A stretch of 64,000 nucleotides of DNA from Mesocentrotus franciscanus (Eukaryota > Echinodermata > Echinoidea > Camarodonta > Strongylocentrotidae). Shown here one piece after another: positions 1 through 10,879 of this stretch; the stretch's first letter is position 1; each line of letters starts with the position of its first letter. The notes under the pieces were generated by a model. That model was not told where the DNA came from and searched no databases. It saw only the letters and a program-made list of their open reading frames with translations. The stretch is from NCBI GenBank assembly GCA_037976565.1, contig CP137680.1, positions 23,389,533-23,453,532 on the forward strand, written 5' to 3'. Position numbers and translations under genes: made by a program.

Positions 1-106
1 TTAAGTCCCATCTTCCTGATATAACCTTGTCATTTTAAAATTTACCATGTAGATTCTAATTAGTAATTCTATGTCTAGATGCTATAATAGCGATCCGGAT
101 CACTCT

Positions 107-232
107 TAGCCTTAATAGCGATTTTAATGCTAGCATTAATCCCAAATGCCTCTTACGATATTGCTCTTATGATTAATATTGAGCCTATGAGCAATTTTAT
201 CCCATTTGGGATTAATTTTAGCTATTAGTGAA
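107..232. repeat. Short inverted-repeat element (hairpin)
   Basis: A 14-bp perfect inverted repeat (ATTAATCCCAAATG at 135-148 and its complement at 203-216) lies inside longer imperfect arms that share AATAGC-type outer sequence. The 54-bp centre is AT-rich. The shape fits a small palindromic MITE. No target-site duplication is clear, so the limits are approximate. Confidence 0.45.
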
Positions 233-453
233 TCACCCCCCAGGTATCGTCTATCATTTATTCATATCCAATATACAATAAGTCGTCTGGAACTTTCCCA
301 TGAAAGGATTTGTCCAATAAAAGGCAAAGTAAGACTCTGTGGGCGAAAGCACACTTGAACACGATCACAATTCCATAAAGTTGGAATACTACCAGTCTGA
401 AAGGATAGATTGATAATGAAAGTTAAAGGAGAAGCTGTAGACGTGCTATACAT

Positions 454-704
454 TTAAAGGGAGTGTAGCATGGCAAACACTGGTTAACGCCATCTACGTC
501 TTCTTTTGGACAACTGCACGTAAACGAATGGACTTGATTAACGGTAGTCAGCGACTTAATCACTACATGGTCAGCGCGCGCTAGCGTTCGCGAAACAGAC
601 CGAAGTTCTACTCACGCTTCAGGTTCGCGTATGTTGCACGCACGTGAATGCTGCGGTCGCGTCGTCCGTAGTCGTATCTCGTCGTCATGCTACACTCCCT
701 TTAA
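454..704. mobile_element. TTAA-flanked MITE, family 1, complete copy
   Basis: TTAA (454-457 and 701-704) brackets a 243-bp element. Its ends are AGGGAGTGTAGCATG and the exact complement. The centre is CpG-rich, unlike the AT-rich flanks. A TTAA duplication is the known target of piggyBac and Kolobok transposases. No coding capacity is present, so it is non-autonomous. A second, altered copy lies at 59354-59545. Confidence 0.75.
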
Positions 705-1515
705 GTACCTTCGCAGGGACATTTTCCGGTCCCGTTGCTCGATCTAAGGGGAGGGGTTGTAAAACCTTTGAGTACTTTTTTTACAATCTACCCCACTGAG
801 AGAAGTTGTTGAGTCAATACGTATAAATGATTATTTTTCATTAGAGCAGTCGTGATTATTATTATTATCTAAAGAGGTATCGAAATTTACAAAAAAGTCA
901 GTGATTGCATGAGGTCTGATGATTTATCCTTGTTCGACCTTTCCTTCTCTCTCTCTCTCTCTTTGGTTTTGTTATGTGTGTATGTGTGTGTGTGTGTGTG
1001 TGCGTGTCTTTGTTTTAAGAGAGGGGTGTATAATTATGATAGATTGCATTCAATTTTTTTTTCTGATTTGTTTTCAGTGTATATAGCCAAGGTGGATTGT
1101 TTATGTGGGTAAATATATATTTAATGACTGCCAGATTTCTTTTGTAGATTTACCAGCAGTTAAAACGTTCTTTGTAATGAAATCCTTCTTAACTTAAAGG
1201 AACACATGAGCCTTTCGATACCTTTCTTTACCATAAATATTGTCATTATAATTGTAATAACAAAATCATTATCATTACTATTTTCGTTTTATTCTTGTTA
1301 CCATTATTATATTATCATTATTATTGATATTATTATTATTACATTTGTATTAATATCTTTAGGTCGAATCAATGGCAATTGCCAGTATGCTATATCCCAA
1401 TGAAACAATGGTCGGATTACGTAGTACGTCATTGTAATGCTCGCGCATTTCAATGGGTTATTGACAAGGCTATTGAAATTACCTTGGGTTGATTTTTATT
1501 CGAACGTCCTGCGAT
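705..1515. other. Non-genic stretch with TC/TG microsatellite
   Basis: This holds a TC run (945-962), a TG run (974-1006) and an ATT-rich tract (about 1250-1345). The open frames over these runs encode low-complexity Ser/Leu, Val/Cys or Ile strings and are not credible genes. I see nothing else. Confidence 0.6.
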
Positions 1516-1667
1516 CAGGGACCCGTTTCACAAAGCCTTTTTTCAATGACAAATGACAAAAATCAGTGACAAAACTGCTGATAACCAATCAGAAGCAAGG
1601 ATTTCAGTAGCTTATAACAAAAACTGTCATTTGTCACTGATGACAAGTTATGTGAAACGGGTCCCAG
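1516..1667. mobile_element. Palindromic MITE with GGGACCCGTTTCACA ends
   Basis: GGGACCCGTTTCACA at 1518-1532 is complemented at 1651-1665. The inner arms carry AATGACAAATGACA on one side and TGTCATTTGTCACTGATGACA on the other. The total is about 150 bp, too short to code. The GTTTCACAAAG-type end resembles the palindromic element at 56394-56678, which suggests related termini. No target duplication is obvious. Confidence 0.65.
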
Positions 1668-1747
1668 GTTCGTGAAAAATCTCCGAAGTGCCACATCATG
1701 GGGATCCATTGCGTAGGCCATGTGGGCCTTGAGAGTAGTTCTGAAAA

Positions 1748-1832
1748 GGTTAGCTTTACCCGTTGACTACTGAATTACCTAATCCCCATAGGCTTAATAC
1801 ATGGAACAACCGGTTCCAGTAGGCAATGGATT
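1748..1832. repeat. Short dispersed palindromic repeat (CCCGTTG...CCAGTAGGCAA)
   Basis: The arms start CCCGTTGACTACTG and end CCAGTAGGCAATGG. They surround a core containing CATAGGCTTAATACA. Related copies lie at 6627-6710 and 15678-15770, and all share a version of the core motif. It looks like a very small MITE family of about 85-95 bp. Confidence 0.5.
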
Positions 1833-1839
1833 AAAACAA

Positions 1840-3135
1840 ATCATAACCTTGTTACTCATTGTATATATGAATTCAGAGAAGTGTCAGAAGAATGTAAATG
1901 ATGTGAAGGTAGTCAATACATTGGCTTAAAGTGAATCCATGTTTGCGCCCCATTGGATATTGAATTATGCCGTACCGTATACTTAAAAAAAGAAAAGCAT
2001 GCATTTGTTTCTGATATTATGAATATCAAATAGCGATCATAAGTGATAATTATTGCAAGAAATAAAAATATTACTTTTGCTTTTCCTGAATTGAATAATG
2101 ACACACCAGAATACATATTTCCCTTGGGCGCTATGCCTCATGTCTTCGTCGTTAACGTGGTTAAATGGAAAGTAATGGGTAATATATATCCACGAATCAA
2201 TGAAACGTCATCATTAACGAGAATATTTCTTGCACGTTAATACCTTGAATTATCTGTCATGGAAACAATAGATGCAAGGTTGTCGGCCTGAGAAAAGTCT
2301 TTGCAATTTAGATGAGGAATCGAATCTTTACCAGGGCGGTAGCAAAATGCATGAATACGTTTAAATACTTTAACGGTGAAACTGTATACAGTGTTACTGA
2401 TGATGATAACCTTTGTAGAAATGTAATTTGAGAAACTGAGATTTAAAATGAAAATATTAAATGGGAATTCCTTTAAAGAAAGAAAATGATTCACATATAA
2501 TTTGTATGCTCATCGCTTTGCTCTTCTCATTTCAGTCATACGATTTTGGTCTAAAGCTGGATCATTTTTATCCAAAGTACTTTCAATGAGGGAAAATCAT
2601 AGATGAGAAGGTAAAAATTATATTTGGTGACAAATGTATAACAGGGAAACAGGTGTAACTCATATATCTAAAAATACTAAAATGTAGCAGTGAAAAGCTA
2701 TTTAATTTATGCGAAAACCTCACCTCAGAAGAGGACAAACTTATTTATGCAGTTTGCGTACTGGTAATAATTGTAGAACAAAGGATGATAGCAGGTGAAT
2801 GAAATACTTCATCACCACACATACCTGGGAAGGTATCCATAAATTTGAATGCACGTACATGATAAACGATTTCGCATAGTAAGTCACGTTATCAAGAAAA
2901 TGGCGACGCCCATGTCGTGCTGAAAACTGTACATTTACTTGATTTATTCCTCTCTCATACACTTTGGTGGGGAATCTTATAGACTAATGGGCAAGAATAC
3001 AATAAATCTCTCAGAATAACTAAAGTTAATTCTCGGGATGAGCATTCCTTTAAGTGTTCATCTTAACGGATGACACTTTTTTCTCTAATGTTAACCGTTT
3101 GGGGGAATGATTTTTATTCTATCAGATTTTCAACA
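1840..3135. other. No recognisable gene or repeat
   Basis: AT-rich unique-looking sequence. Short frames on both strands overlap one another, start at arbitrary ATGs and show no family signature. Confidence 0.5.
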
Positions 3136-3737
3136 TTAAAGGGCAATCCAACCCTTGTAATAAGTTCATTCGAATGAAAGCAGAAAAAATCATAGAAATA
3201 GAATGGCGAAAGTTTGACATAAATCGTACCAATAATAGGAAAGTTGTGAATGTTTGAAATATGAGATCACTACAGCTTTGTGAATCTCAAATTGCCAATT
3301 TTGTCGGTTGATTGCGACACAGTGACGGATAACTCTCCCGTATGTCGTGTACAAAAATCACTAATCACAAAAAAAATTATCTCCCAAGCGCATTCACCCT
3401 TGGAACCCTCTCAAAATATAGTACGGATTGTATATTTATTACATGTTCTCTAAAAAGGAAAGACCACCCCAAGTCATACCTTGTTCAAAAATTTAAATTT
3501 TAGTTATCTTTTGTGTTGGAACAAATGGGGAAGTGGCACGTCACTACATCACAGAGACAATACCGATTCAGCCAATTTGAAGAGCCCATACTTATAGGGA
3601 TTGAATCTTTCAAAAAATGATAACTTTCTCATTTTGTTGTTGTCCGTTTTCATTTAAACTATCACGAGTTTGCTTCTTTGATTTTTCTGCTTTCTTCTAG
3701 AGTAGTTTGTTAATTTGAAAGTTGGATTTCCCTTTGA
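3136..3737 (+). mobile_element. TTAA MITE, family 4, copy 1
   Basis: TTAA (3136-3139) is followed by AGGGCAATCCAACC. The right end is GTTGGATTTCCCT followed by TTGA, a one-base change from TTAA. Both subterminal arms carry GAAAGCAGAAAAA-type sequence. The body (about 594 bp) matches 38111-38632 in reverse orientation and much of 61375-61866 in the same orientation. No coding frame survives. It is a non-autonomous TTAA-target element. Confidence 0.75.
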
Positions 3738-3739
3738 AT

Positions 3740-4296
3740 ATTCTAAATGTAACTATTCCCTGACATATGAGCCAAAAAGAGAAGTGGGAAGCACGATCAT
3801 TTGGTATTCTACTATGTTTTTCTTGTATGTAACATAATTCTTGTACTGAATACTGAGTTGCTGTGAGAGGTCATCTGTTTAGAGCTAGAAAGGTGTTAAC
3901 TTCTATACTTTAACACAGGGTCAACGCCCTTTTGGGTTTGGACAGACGATGTAAAGCTGTTACCAGGTTCAAACATTGATGGTTACTTGCGTAATTATTA
4001 TAGCACAGCCGCATGGTATGGGGGGTTGATGAGTCCAAAGTTACTGCTTTACTTATACGAACCATACCGAAGGCATTGTCATGTATAATTGATGTTTGGA
4101 GAAGGAAGCATCGGTACAAGATGTTAAGATCTTTCTTTTTGTGTAATCTCATCGAATATGTAAGCCTGAGGGGATCGAATCAACAAAGAGTACGGGATTG
4201 GAAACCCTTATCAGCCACTCAATAAAATTCTTTGTCCAAGAGTTTCGAAGTTACATCCAGGCTTCAGGACAATCAACTTGATTGAGCGTCTCGTTC
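3740..4296. other. No recognisable gene
   Basis: Two overlapping frames of 70-80 codons on opposite strands around 3910-4225 have no domain signature and no coherent splice context. I read them as accidental. Confidence 0.45.
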
Positions 4297-4323
4297 ATCT
4301 TCACCTCTTCGTCCTCGTCCTCC

Positions 4324-4897
4324 TAAGGCCTAAAAAAAAAAATTGATGACTTGGCGTAACGGGTCACTGAAAATTAGGGTAGGTAGGGCGATTTTTTTTT
4401 TTTTTTTTTTTTTGTTGTTGCTTATATTTGCATACATGAAATTAGCCATTCATACACATACATACATACAGTGGCGTAGATAGGTCCTCAGACCTTGGGG
4501 ATGATCTGAGAGAGGGGTAGACCACAATATGTTCAAATAACTCCACGCACACACACACACATATATGGACACACACATATATGGACACACACACTGTGTG
4601 AGCAAAGTGAGCACCAAATTTACCCGTGAACTGAACGCCATAGGACGCCATGTTGGGGATACAATCGCCTAGCGGTACTATGGCGTACCTGCCCGCTGCA
4701 CTCGGCGCGCGAGCTGGCCCAAACGCGGCGCGGCAAAGCCCAGAACGAAAGCAACAAACATCCGGGTTTTCCCACTGCGATATCGATATTTACGCAATCG
4801 CAATCGGATCAAAAAAAATAAAAAAGCGTAGGGTCGGCGATAAAAATAGGGTCGGGCGGGTTACGCCAAGTCAACAATTTTTTTTTTTAGGCCTAAT
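4324..4897. mobile_element. DNA element with 36-bp A-rich inverted ends, inserted in a polypyrimidine tract
   Basis: The left end has GGCCT, a run of A, then TTGATGACTTGGCGTAAC (4328-4360). The right end is its complement (about 4861-4893) with few mismatches. Flanks on both sides read TCCTCCT, a candidate 7-bp target duplication. However, the insertion site is a repetitive CTT/CCT tract, so the duplication is not certain. The interior has a T-run (4392-4414), CA repeats and a GC-rich patch. It is non-coding. Confidence 0.65.
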
Positions 4898-5120
4898 CCT
4901 CCTCCTTCTTCTTCCTTTTTTTTCTTCTTCATCTTCTTCTTCCCCTTTTTCTTATTCTTCTTTTTCCTCTTCTGCCTCTTCTTTTTTTCTCCTACACCTT
5001 CTTCTGCTTCTTCTTCTTCTTCTTCTTCTTATCCTCCTCCTCCGACTTCTTCTGACTCTTCTTCTACTCATCCTACACCTTCGTGTTCTTCTTTTTTGTT
5101 CCCCTTCTCCTCCTGCTCCT
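4898..5120. repeat. CTT/CCT polypyrimidine tract
   Basis: An impure TTC/TCC tract. The 188-codon plus-strand and 96-codon minus-strand frames across it encode Ser/Leu and Arg strings imposed by the repeat, not proteins. Confidence 0.85.
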
Positions 5121-5360
5121 TCGGTTTTCTTTAATACGTATTTACATATGTTCAATGCAGTTAGAAACGTCTCTATCGCTATAAGGCTTACCGAGCTGAT
5201 TATTACCGAACAATGACCGTGGCAGTGGCATTCTCGTTTCATTTGCCCTCAAATAGACGTTAACCTTCAGCTGACTTTACATAATACTCTTTCCAAGGTT
5301 TAAGCTTGTATTCGTGAAGCAAACTAAAATTAAAACTGCTTCAAGTCTACTGATACTACG

Positions 5361-5560
5361 GCTTAATCATCGGATCATCGCGTCGGGTCGGGTGGTCGCG
5401 TTAGGCGACTTTTGTGAAAACAAAACCGATACTTTGTGAAAACCCTACGGCACATCTACATCTACGGAAAGGTCGTGTCATCTTCTGCTTTCGTTTCAAG
5501 AAAGGTCTTGTAGCCCGACCACACGACCAGACGGGATGGCCCGATGATTCGAAGTAAGCC
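5361..5560. mobile_element. MITE with about 45-bp imperfect inverted ends
   Basis: The left arm reads GCTTAATCATCGGATCATCGC and continues through a GTCGGGTGGTCG core. The right arm is its imperfect complement and ends GATGATTCGAAGTAAGC. The interior is about 100 bp and non-coding. The arms are far richer in CpG than the flanks. Confidence 0.6.
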
Positions 5561-6197
5561 GATGTTATGGAATGCGAAGGGTCAAGCTTTATTGTATAGA
5601 AAGTACTGTAATACTGTTAAACAAAACAACAATAATGAAATAATTTTATGGAGTAGAAAATATTTTCAAGCTTTCCTTTGTACAAATAATTGTAATTGAA
5701 AATATTAAAAAGTCTAAGAAAAATAATTTGATCCAGTAAGAAGAAAAAAAAGAATACGGGAATTTCGTTTTCATAGCATGATTTTCGTGATTTTGCTGTC
5801 ATCATTTGATTATCTATTCATGGTAACTAGTATGGGACAAGATTTTCACACTTAGCGTTCCAAAATATATTATATCAGCGGACTGACTCAACCCACTTCG
5901 TTTGGGTTTAAACCTGAACTAAAAGTAAAATCTTCTAATGAGTACCGGCCTTAAAGTCCCTCCAAAAATGTAGGTAATATTTGTTTAAATAATGCTACCC
6001 ATCAATGAAAATATATTATATAGGGGGCTTATGTTTATACGAATCAAAGGTGCCCTTTTCAAGAGCCAGGACAGCGGTTCGAACTCTGTCTTAGCGCTTA
6101 TGTATGGAGAAGAAAATGTAACCATCATAACTCTACACAAGAGCAGTCATTGGAAACACTATTTTGATTTTGATTAAAAATTTGCATGGTATGTTCG

Positions 6198-6603
6198 TTA
6201 AAGATAAATACCAGTTCTGGTCATGCGATTGAATTGTGAAAGAAACGTTGTGAAATCGATCAGAAAAGGTTGATCATCTAGCATATAAAAATTGGTGTGT
6301 ACTGCAAGGTTCTGGAATCATCAAAATGATAAGAAATTTGACCCAGTCTTGGTAAAGTTACAAGCACTGTACACAGAAAGATGTATATGGGACTACGCGA
6401 CCACGTGCGCGATATCTATTTGGTCCCAATAGATATAATAATTTACCAAATATATCAATTAGTAGGCGGTTTCCCGACTTTCCCGGCAAAATTTGTATAA
6501 TCACGTATTCGTCAAAACATATTCTTTCACATGATTGGTAATGAGAGCTTCCATTTCATTTTTTTGAGAGAGGGGCGTTTCCAAAACTGGTCTTTACCTT
6601 TAA
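6198..6603 (+). mobile_element. TTAA MITE, family 2, copy 1
   Basis: TTAA at both ends brackets a 398-bp element. The left end is AGATAAATACCAGTTCTGG. The right end is CCAAAACTGGTCTTTACCT. It is nearly the same length as, and highly similar to, the inverted copy at 10469-10873. The short frames inside (such as 10505-10690 in the other copy) are carried by the repeat and are not genes. Confidence 0.85.
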
Positions 6604-6626
6604 TGTAAAATGGCGAGTGGTTTTAA

Positions 6627-6710
6627 CCCGTTGCCTACTGGAACCGGGTGGCCCCTGTATTAACCCCATGGCAATAAATGAATTCAGTTGTCAACGGGTA
6701 TACCCAAGGC
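6627..6710. repeat. Short dispersed palindromic repeat, copy 2
   Basis: The left arm is AACCCGTTGCCTACTGGAACC and the right arm ends CAGTTGTCAACGGGT. The core contains CCCTGTATTAACCCCATGG. It belongs with 1748-1832 and 15678-15770. Confidence 0.5.
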
Positions 6711-6931
6711 TCTATCGGAGCAATGAAAGATACATGGAGGCGTTAAATCTCCTGCAATACTACTTAATTTCAGGAGCGGAATTAGCGTCCTTCTTTGGAG
6801 GGAAAAATGAAAATAAAGAAGAGAAAAAAATAAGGGGGCGGTTTTTTATAAACAAAATCAAGGGTGCCCTTGTCAAGGACCAGGATATTGGTTCAATTTT
6901 TTAGTAGTGTTTATAGCAGAAAGAAAAGAAA

Positions 6932-7160
6932 AAAATAATATTCCGCTTTTATATAGCGCTTAATACATCTACGATGTCTCTAAGCGCTTTACAGATATAC
7001 TATTACCCCGGTCTTTGGATTCAATGCTTGCTTGCCCGCACACACTGTGTGCACAATTTACACTCCCTGGGGAGTATTCCAGCAAGGCGTTACTTGACGC
7101 TCGAAAAATGTTTGACCAACAATGACGGTCGCATCCTACCGGGTGACCATTTAACACCTC
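6932..7160 (-). mobile_element. tRNA-derived SINE, 5'-truncated copy
   Basis: The reverse complement matches the body and 3' end of the SINE at 35861-36211. Shared blocks include the GATGCGACCGTCATTGTTGG segment, GTGCACACAGTGTGTGCGGGC, and the AAGCGCTATATAAAAGCGG end. The tRNA-like head is missing. The 3' tail (at the low-coordinate side) is A/T-rich. Confidence 0.8.
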
Positions 7161-7164
7161 GTAG

Positions 7165-8530
7165 CTCTACACTAGGGCATCCAATGACAAAACATTATTG
7201 TGGTTTTGAATTACTATTTGTATGGTATGTTCGAGATTGTAAAATGGCCCAAGGCTCCGTTAATATTATACTGTAAGCACAGAAGTAAGTACGATAGCTG
7301 AAGTTATGAACCATTACTGATGTGCATTCAAAAGCAATGTCCATCGCCAATTTGCACCACTTCATTAATTAGTTGTGTTATCAATATATCCCTTTAAGTA
7401 TACCGGAGCAAGTACATGGAGGCATAACATCTTGACATAGTCTTTAAATTGGGCAGACGAATTCTGCTTCCTACGTTGAAGAAGAAAAGAAATGAACTGA
7501 AAAAAGAACGTGGCAGGAAATATTTCCTGAACCCGATTCTAAAACATATCTTAGAGAGGTTTATCGGGAATTGAACAGATTTTAAAAACGAATTTAATAT
7601 TTCATGAGCAGAGAATTTGAGAGTTTATAAGCGAAGAAATTGCAGTAGGTGGTGGGGTCCCTTTGCAATTTAACGGACGGCTATTTTTTTTTTTTTTGTA
7701 AAGTGGACCACCAATTTAGCAGCCATCTGCATCGAGCTGAACCTTCAAAAAATCATGTTACGTATTTGCCAGCCCATGAAGGTCTTGAATGACAACACTT
7801 GAGGGGAAAGAAAATACGCTTACATTGCTAGTCACAAGTCAGTGTCACAGGGCCTTCACTTTCACCCCAGCACCTGCCCGGTGGACTAAAAGCATGGCTC
7901 ATGGCAGAAAAACAGAACGTATACAGGTTCTTGTCTTGCCATTTGCTTCCCGTTTTTCACCCAGATCAATATCGTTTAGTAGGGCGTTGGAGTTCTTGAA
8001 CAATAGAAAATAGAGAATTTGAAATGTCAATCCTGCTTAAGGATTGAGGAAAAGGACAATTTATCTGTTCGTATGACCTTTTTGATAAGCCTTTCATGAA
8101 GAAAAAAGCTCTTAGCCCTTGACTTACAACGCTTTCTTATAACGACGATTTCATGGTCCGACATTGATTTAAAGACCCATCTCTCTCCACACCAAAGCTT
8201 AGCAAGACAGGGACTGTCTCCTTTTTAAACTACCAATTAGGGCAGTATGCACACTTAGGCAGTGACGTAATTTTTGTTTCTTTGCAATATCTTATTTTGA
8301 AGAGTCCCTTCTTGTTGGTTTACTTTGCTCTCTATAAGAAATCAGAATCCAGAAAGTAGGTATTCGCGCAAGACACATCAACCACCTGATGAATAGTTCC
8401 CGTATGGTTTAATAGTCTAGTAGGTGTCGGATGTCATCCTGATTCCAAGTGCAGCAATATACCATCATAGCATAATCATAAACATGGTTCAATACCTGTC
8501 ACGTCAAGGACGTTCTTTAGCAAGACATAA
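7165..8530. other. No recognisable gene or repeat
   Basis: Mixed AT-rich sequence with a T-run near 7684-7697. Frames of 60-75 codons have no recognisable content. Confidence 0.45.
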
Positions 8531-8533
8531 ATC

Positions 8534-8612
8534 TGCATTTGCCACTCTCCACCCCAGGTGAAGTTAATGGGTACCCGGTGGGAAGAAATTCCTTAAATGC
8601 TAGAGCGCCTTT
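8534..8612 (+). mobile_element. SINE body fragment
   Basis: CATTTGCCACTCTCCACCCC followed by AGGTGAAGTTAATGGG and TACCCGGTGGGAAG matches the central domain of the local tRNA SINEs (compare 9152-9456 and 57084-57294). Head and tail are absent. Confidence 0.55.
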
Positions 8613-8869
8613 GAAATTTAAAACAGAATCTCGGGGGATCGCAAAGACCATAGTTTGACTTTATTTTTGAATAATGAATATATTAATTTTTTTAAGCAAA
8701 GAGGAGGGTGCATCTGTGATCTCTTGCTTGAGTTACAAATAAAATACTTTGCTCTTCTTTTAGGAGGTCCGGTTCTGTTTTTAAAAAACGTATGTTTTTA
8801 ATATACATGTATCCTGTTAATTCTCACGTATATTGGTTAACTATGCATACATTCAGCACTAAATAAATT

Positions 8870-8940
8870 AATAAATTAATAAAGTTTTTGTTTTTTGTAT
8901 TAGTTCGTTTGTTTATTTGTTTGTTTATTTGTTTGGGTTA
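8870..8940. repeat. TTTG/TTAA simple repeat
   Basis: Imperfect AATAAATT and GTTTATTT units. The surroundings (8615-9150) hold nothing else I recognise. Confidence 0.6.
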
Positions 8941-9151
8941 TAACAGTATTTTACACTTCATACATTTTCCTGAAAGTGTTGTTCAAGCGTCGATACTACC
9001 AGAGTCTGGTGTACACGGGCCTATGTCGAGTCATTTTAATATTTAATCCTACCTCACGTGTCAAATACAAGTACTTCCGTGCTAAATCTAAAAGGGTATA
9101 CCATTAAAGTAGATTGTCGCAATGCTTTAAGAGTTGGCAAATCAAATTTAA

Positions 9152-9456
9152 AGTATAATAATAATGTTATTATATTAGCTTATATAGCGCCTAACACTTA
9201 CTTTATCAGAAGTCTCTAAGCGCTCTACAATAATGCAGCATAATTAAATACCCTGGCTTTAGCAGTGCAGCTGTCACGCGCTCTGCGTTTCAAGGAATAA
9301 ATTCCTACCAGGTCCCCATTTATTTCACCTCGGTGGAGTGTGGCAAATGTAGATCAATGTCTTGCCAAAGGACATTAGTGCAGCGGCGGGACTCGAACCG
9401 CGGACCTTGTGATCGACAGTCCGGCAACGTATTCACTCGACCACGACACCTCTACG
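9152..9456 (-). mobile_element. tRNA-derived SINE, near full length
   Basis: The complement begins GTAGAGGTGTCGTGGTCGAG and has an A-box-like TGGTCGAGTG (9434-9443). An exact B-box GGTTCGAGTCC is at 9389-9399. Then follow CTTTGGCAAGACATTG, a GAGGTGAAATAAATGGGGAC block and the AGCGCTATATAAGC-like end, then a TAA/TTA tail at 9153-9170. Boxes A and B are the internal RNA polymerase III promoter of tRNA-derived SINEs. The anticodon stem does not fold, so it is not a functional tRNA. Confidence 0.85.
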
Positions 9457-9649
9457 CCCGTTTAGACTGCGATGTTATCCATGCATAATCTCTATGGTTA
9501 AAGTTCACATCACCAATTGAGTTAAAGTAATCGTTGCAGTAAAACGTAGAAAGCGTAGTACAAATGTTAATGAATTCCAAGACAGTTTGTTAGATACAAT
9601 AAATAAAGGTAGATAAACGTAAATGTGTACAATTTTAATGTGAATATTC

Positions 9650-10440
9650 TTAGCTTAGAAGAAACGGTTGATGACTTCACGTCATCTCTACAATGTTAGA
9701 GACTTGCACAAACTATAAAATCACCGACAAATGTAATTAGAGCATCTTCTACTTTATTAGATCACATTTAATTTGGATGAAACCCATTCAGGGGTCATTC
9801 AAGTGACATCTCTGATCATTTTGCAGTGTTTGTTGTGTTTAAGAACATTATCAAGGAATTTTCAGGTAATAAAAAATAAAGTATCGATGTTATAGAAAAT
9901 ACAACATTGAGCATTTTTAAGAAGACCTTTCGATCAATAACTGGAGAGAGGTATTGAAATGTATTGAGGGGAAGGCAAATATTGGTCCAACATTAGCAGA
10001 TACACTGATAAATGAAAGTATGTCACACAGACCTTACTTGGGGGAACAAACGGACTACTCATTATTTTGGAAGCCTGGAAATGAAGCTGAGGTTTGGAAT
10101 CATCTTTTAAGTCTAGATATCAAGAAGGCTTGTGGTCATGACAATATACCTGCATGATTATTAAAGGATGGTGCTGTTTACATATCAGGTGTCCGGGCAT
10201 ATATCTTTAATTTATCTTTAGAATGTGGAAGGGTGCCAGAGAAGATGGATATAGCGAAAGACACAACTATTCACAAAAAGGCAGACCATAAGATGAACCA
10301 GGAAATTTCGGTTTATATTATATAAGGCATTCATAGAGACACATCTCACGTATGGAATCTAGGTGTGTGGAAGGACGTACAAGAGTTGCTTAAATTGTAT
10401 ATTTGATACCCCAAAATGGCTAAATCACATTTAGTCACTT
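9650..10440 (+). mobile_element. LINE fragment: endonuclease C-terminus and RT N-terminus, internally deleted
   Basis: Three blocks of a non-LTR retrotransposon lie in order. First, around 9715-9860, is an apurinic-type endonuclease C-terminus: ASSTLLDHI, a stop, then SDISDHFAVFVVF, the expected SDH motif. Second, at 9954-10157, is the RT N-terminal segment ending LSLDIKKACGHDNIPA, the usual substrate-tunnel motif. It is followed after a stop by LSLECGRVPEKMDIA. Third, at about 10315-10375, LYKAFIETHLTYGI belongs to the C-terminal side of RT. The palm with the catalytic YADD is missing between blocks two and three, so this copy carries an internal deletion and cannot be active. Family CR1/L2/Jockey-like is by motif recognition only. 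A TTAA MITE inserted just downstream at 10469. Confidence 0.8.
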
Positions 10441-10468
10441 AGGACTACCCAGGAATAGGTTTCTCTCC

Positions 10469-10873
10469 TTAAAGGTAAAGACCAGTTTTGGAAACGCCCC
10501 TCTCTCAAAAAATGAAATGGAAGCTCTCATTACCAATCATGTGAAAGAATATGTTTTGACTAATACGTGATGATACAAAATTTGCCGGGAAAGTCGGGAA
10601 ACCGCCTTCTAATTGGTATATTTGGTAAATTATTATATCTATTGGGACCAAATAGATATCGCGCACGTGGTCGCGTAGTCCCATATACATCTTTCTGTGT
10701 ACAGTGCTTGTAACTTTACCAAGACTGGGGCAAATTTCTTATCATTTTGATGATTCCAGAACCTTGCACTACACACCAATACTTATATTCTAGATGATCA
10801 AACTTTTCTGATCGATTCCACAACGTTTCTTTCACAATGCAATTGCATGACCAGAACTGGTCTTTGTCTTTAA
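10469..10873 (-). mobile_element. TTAA MITE, family 2, copy 2
   Basis: TTAA (10469-10472 and 10870-10873) brackets 397 bp starting AGGTAAAGACCAGTTTTGG and ending CCAGAACTGGTCTTTGTCT. It is a reverse-complement match of 6198-6603 over its whole length, with scattered substitutions. Confidence 0.85.
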
Positions 10874-10879
10874 GATTAT

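Noticed and set aside
4650..5216. 188-codon plus-strand frame with Ser/Leu-rich centre
   Set aside because: It runs from the interior of an inverted-repeat element into a CTT/CCT tract; composition is dictated by the repeat.
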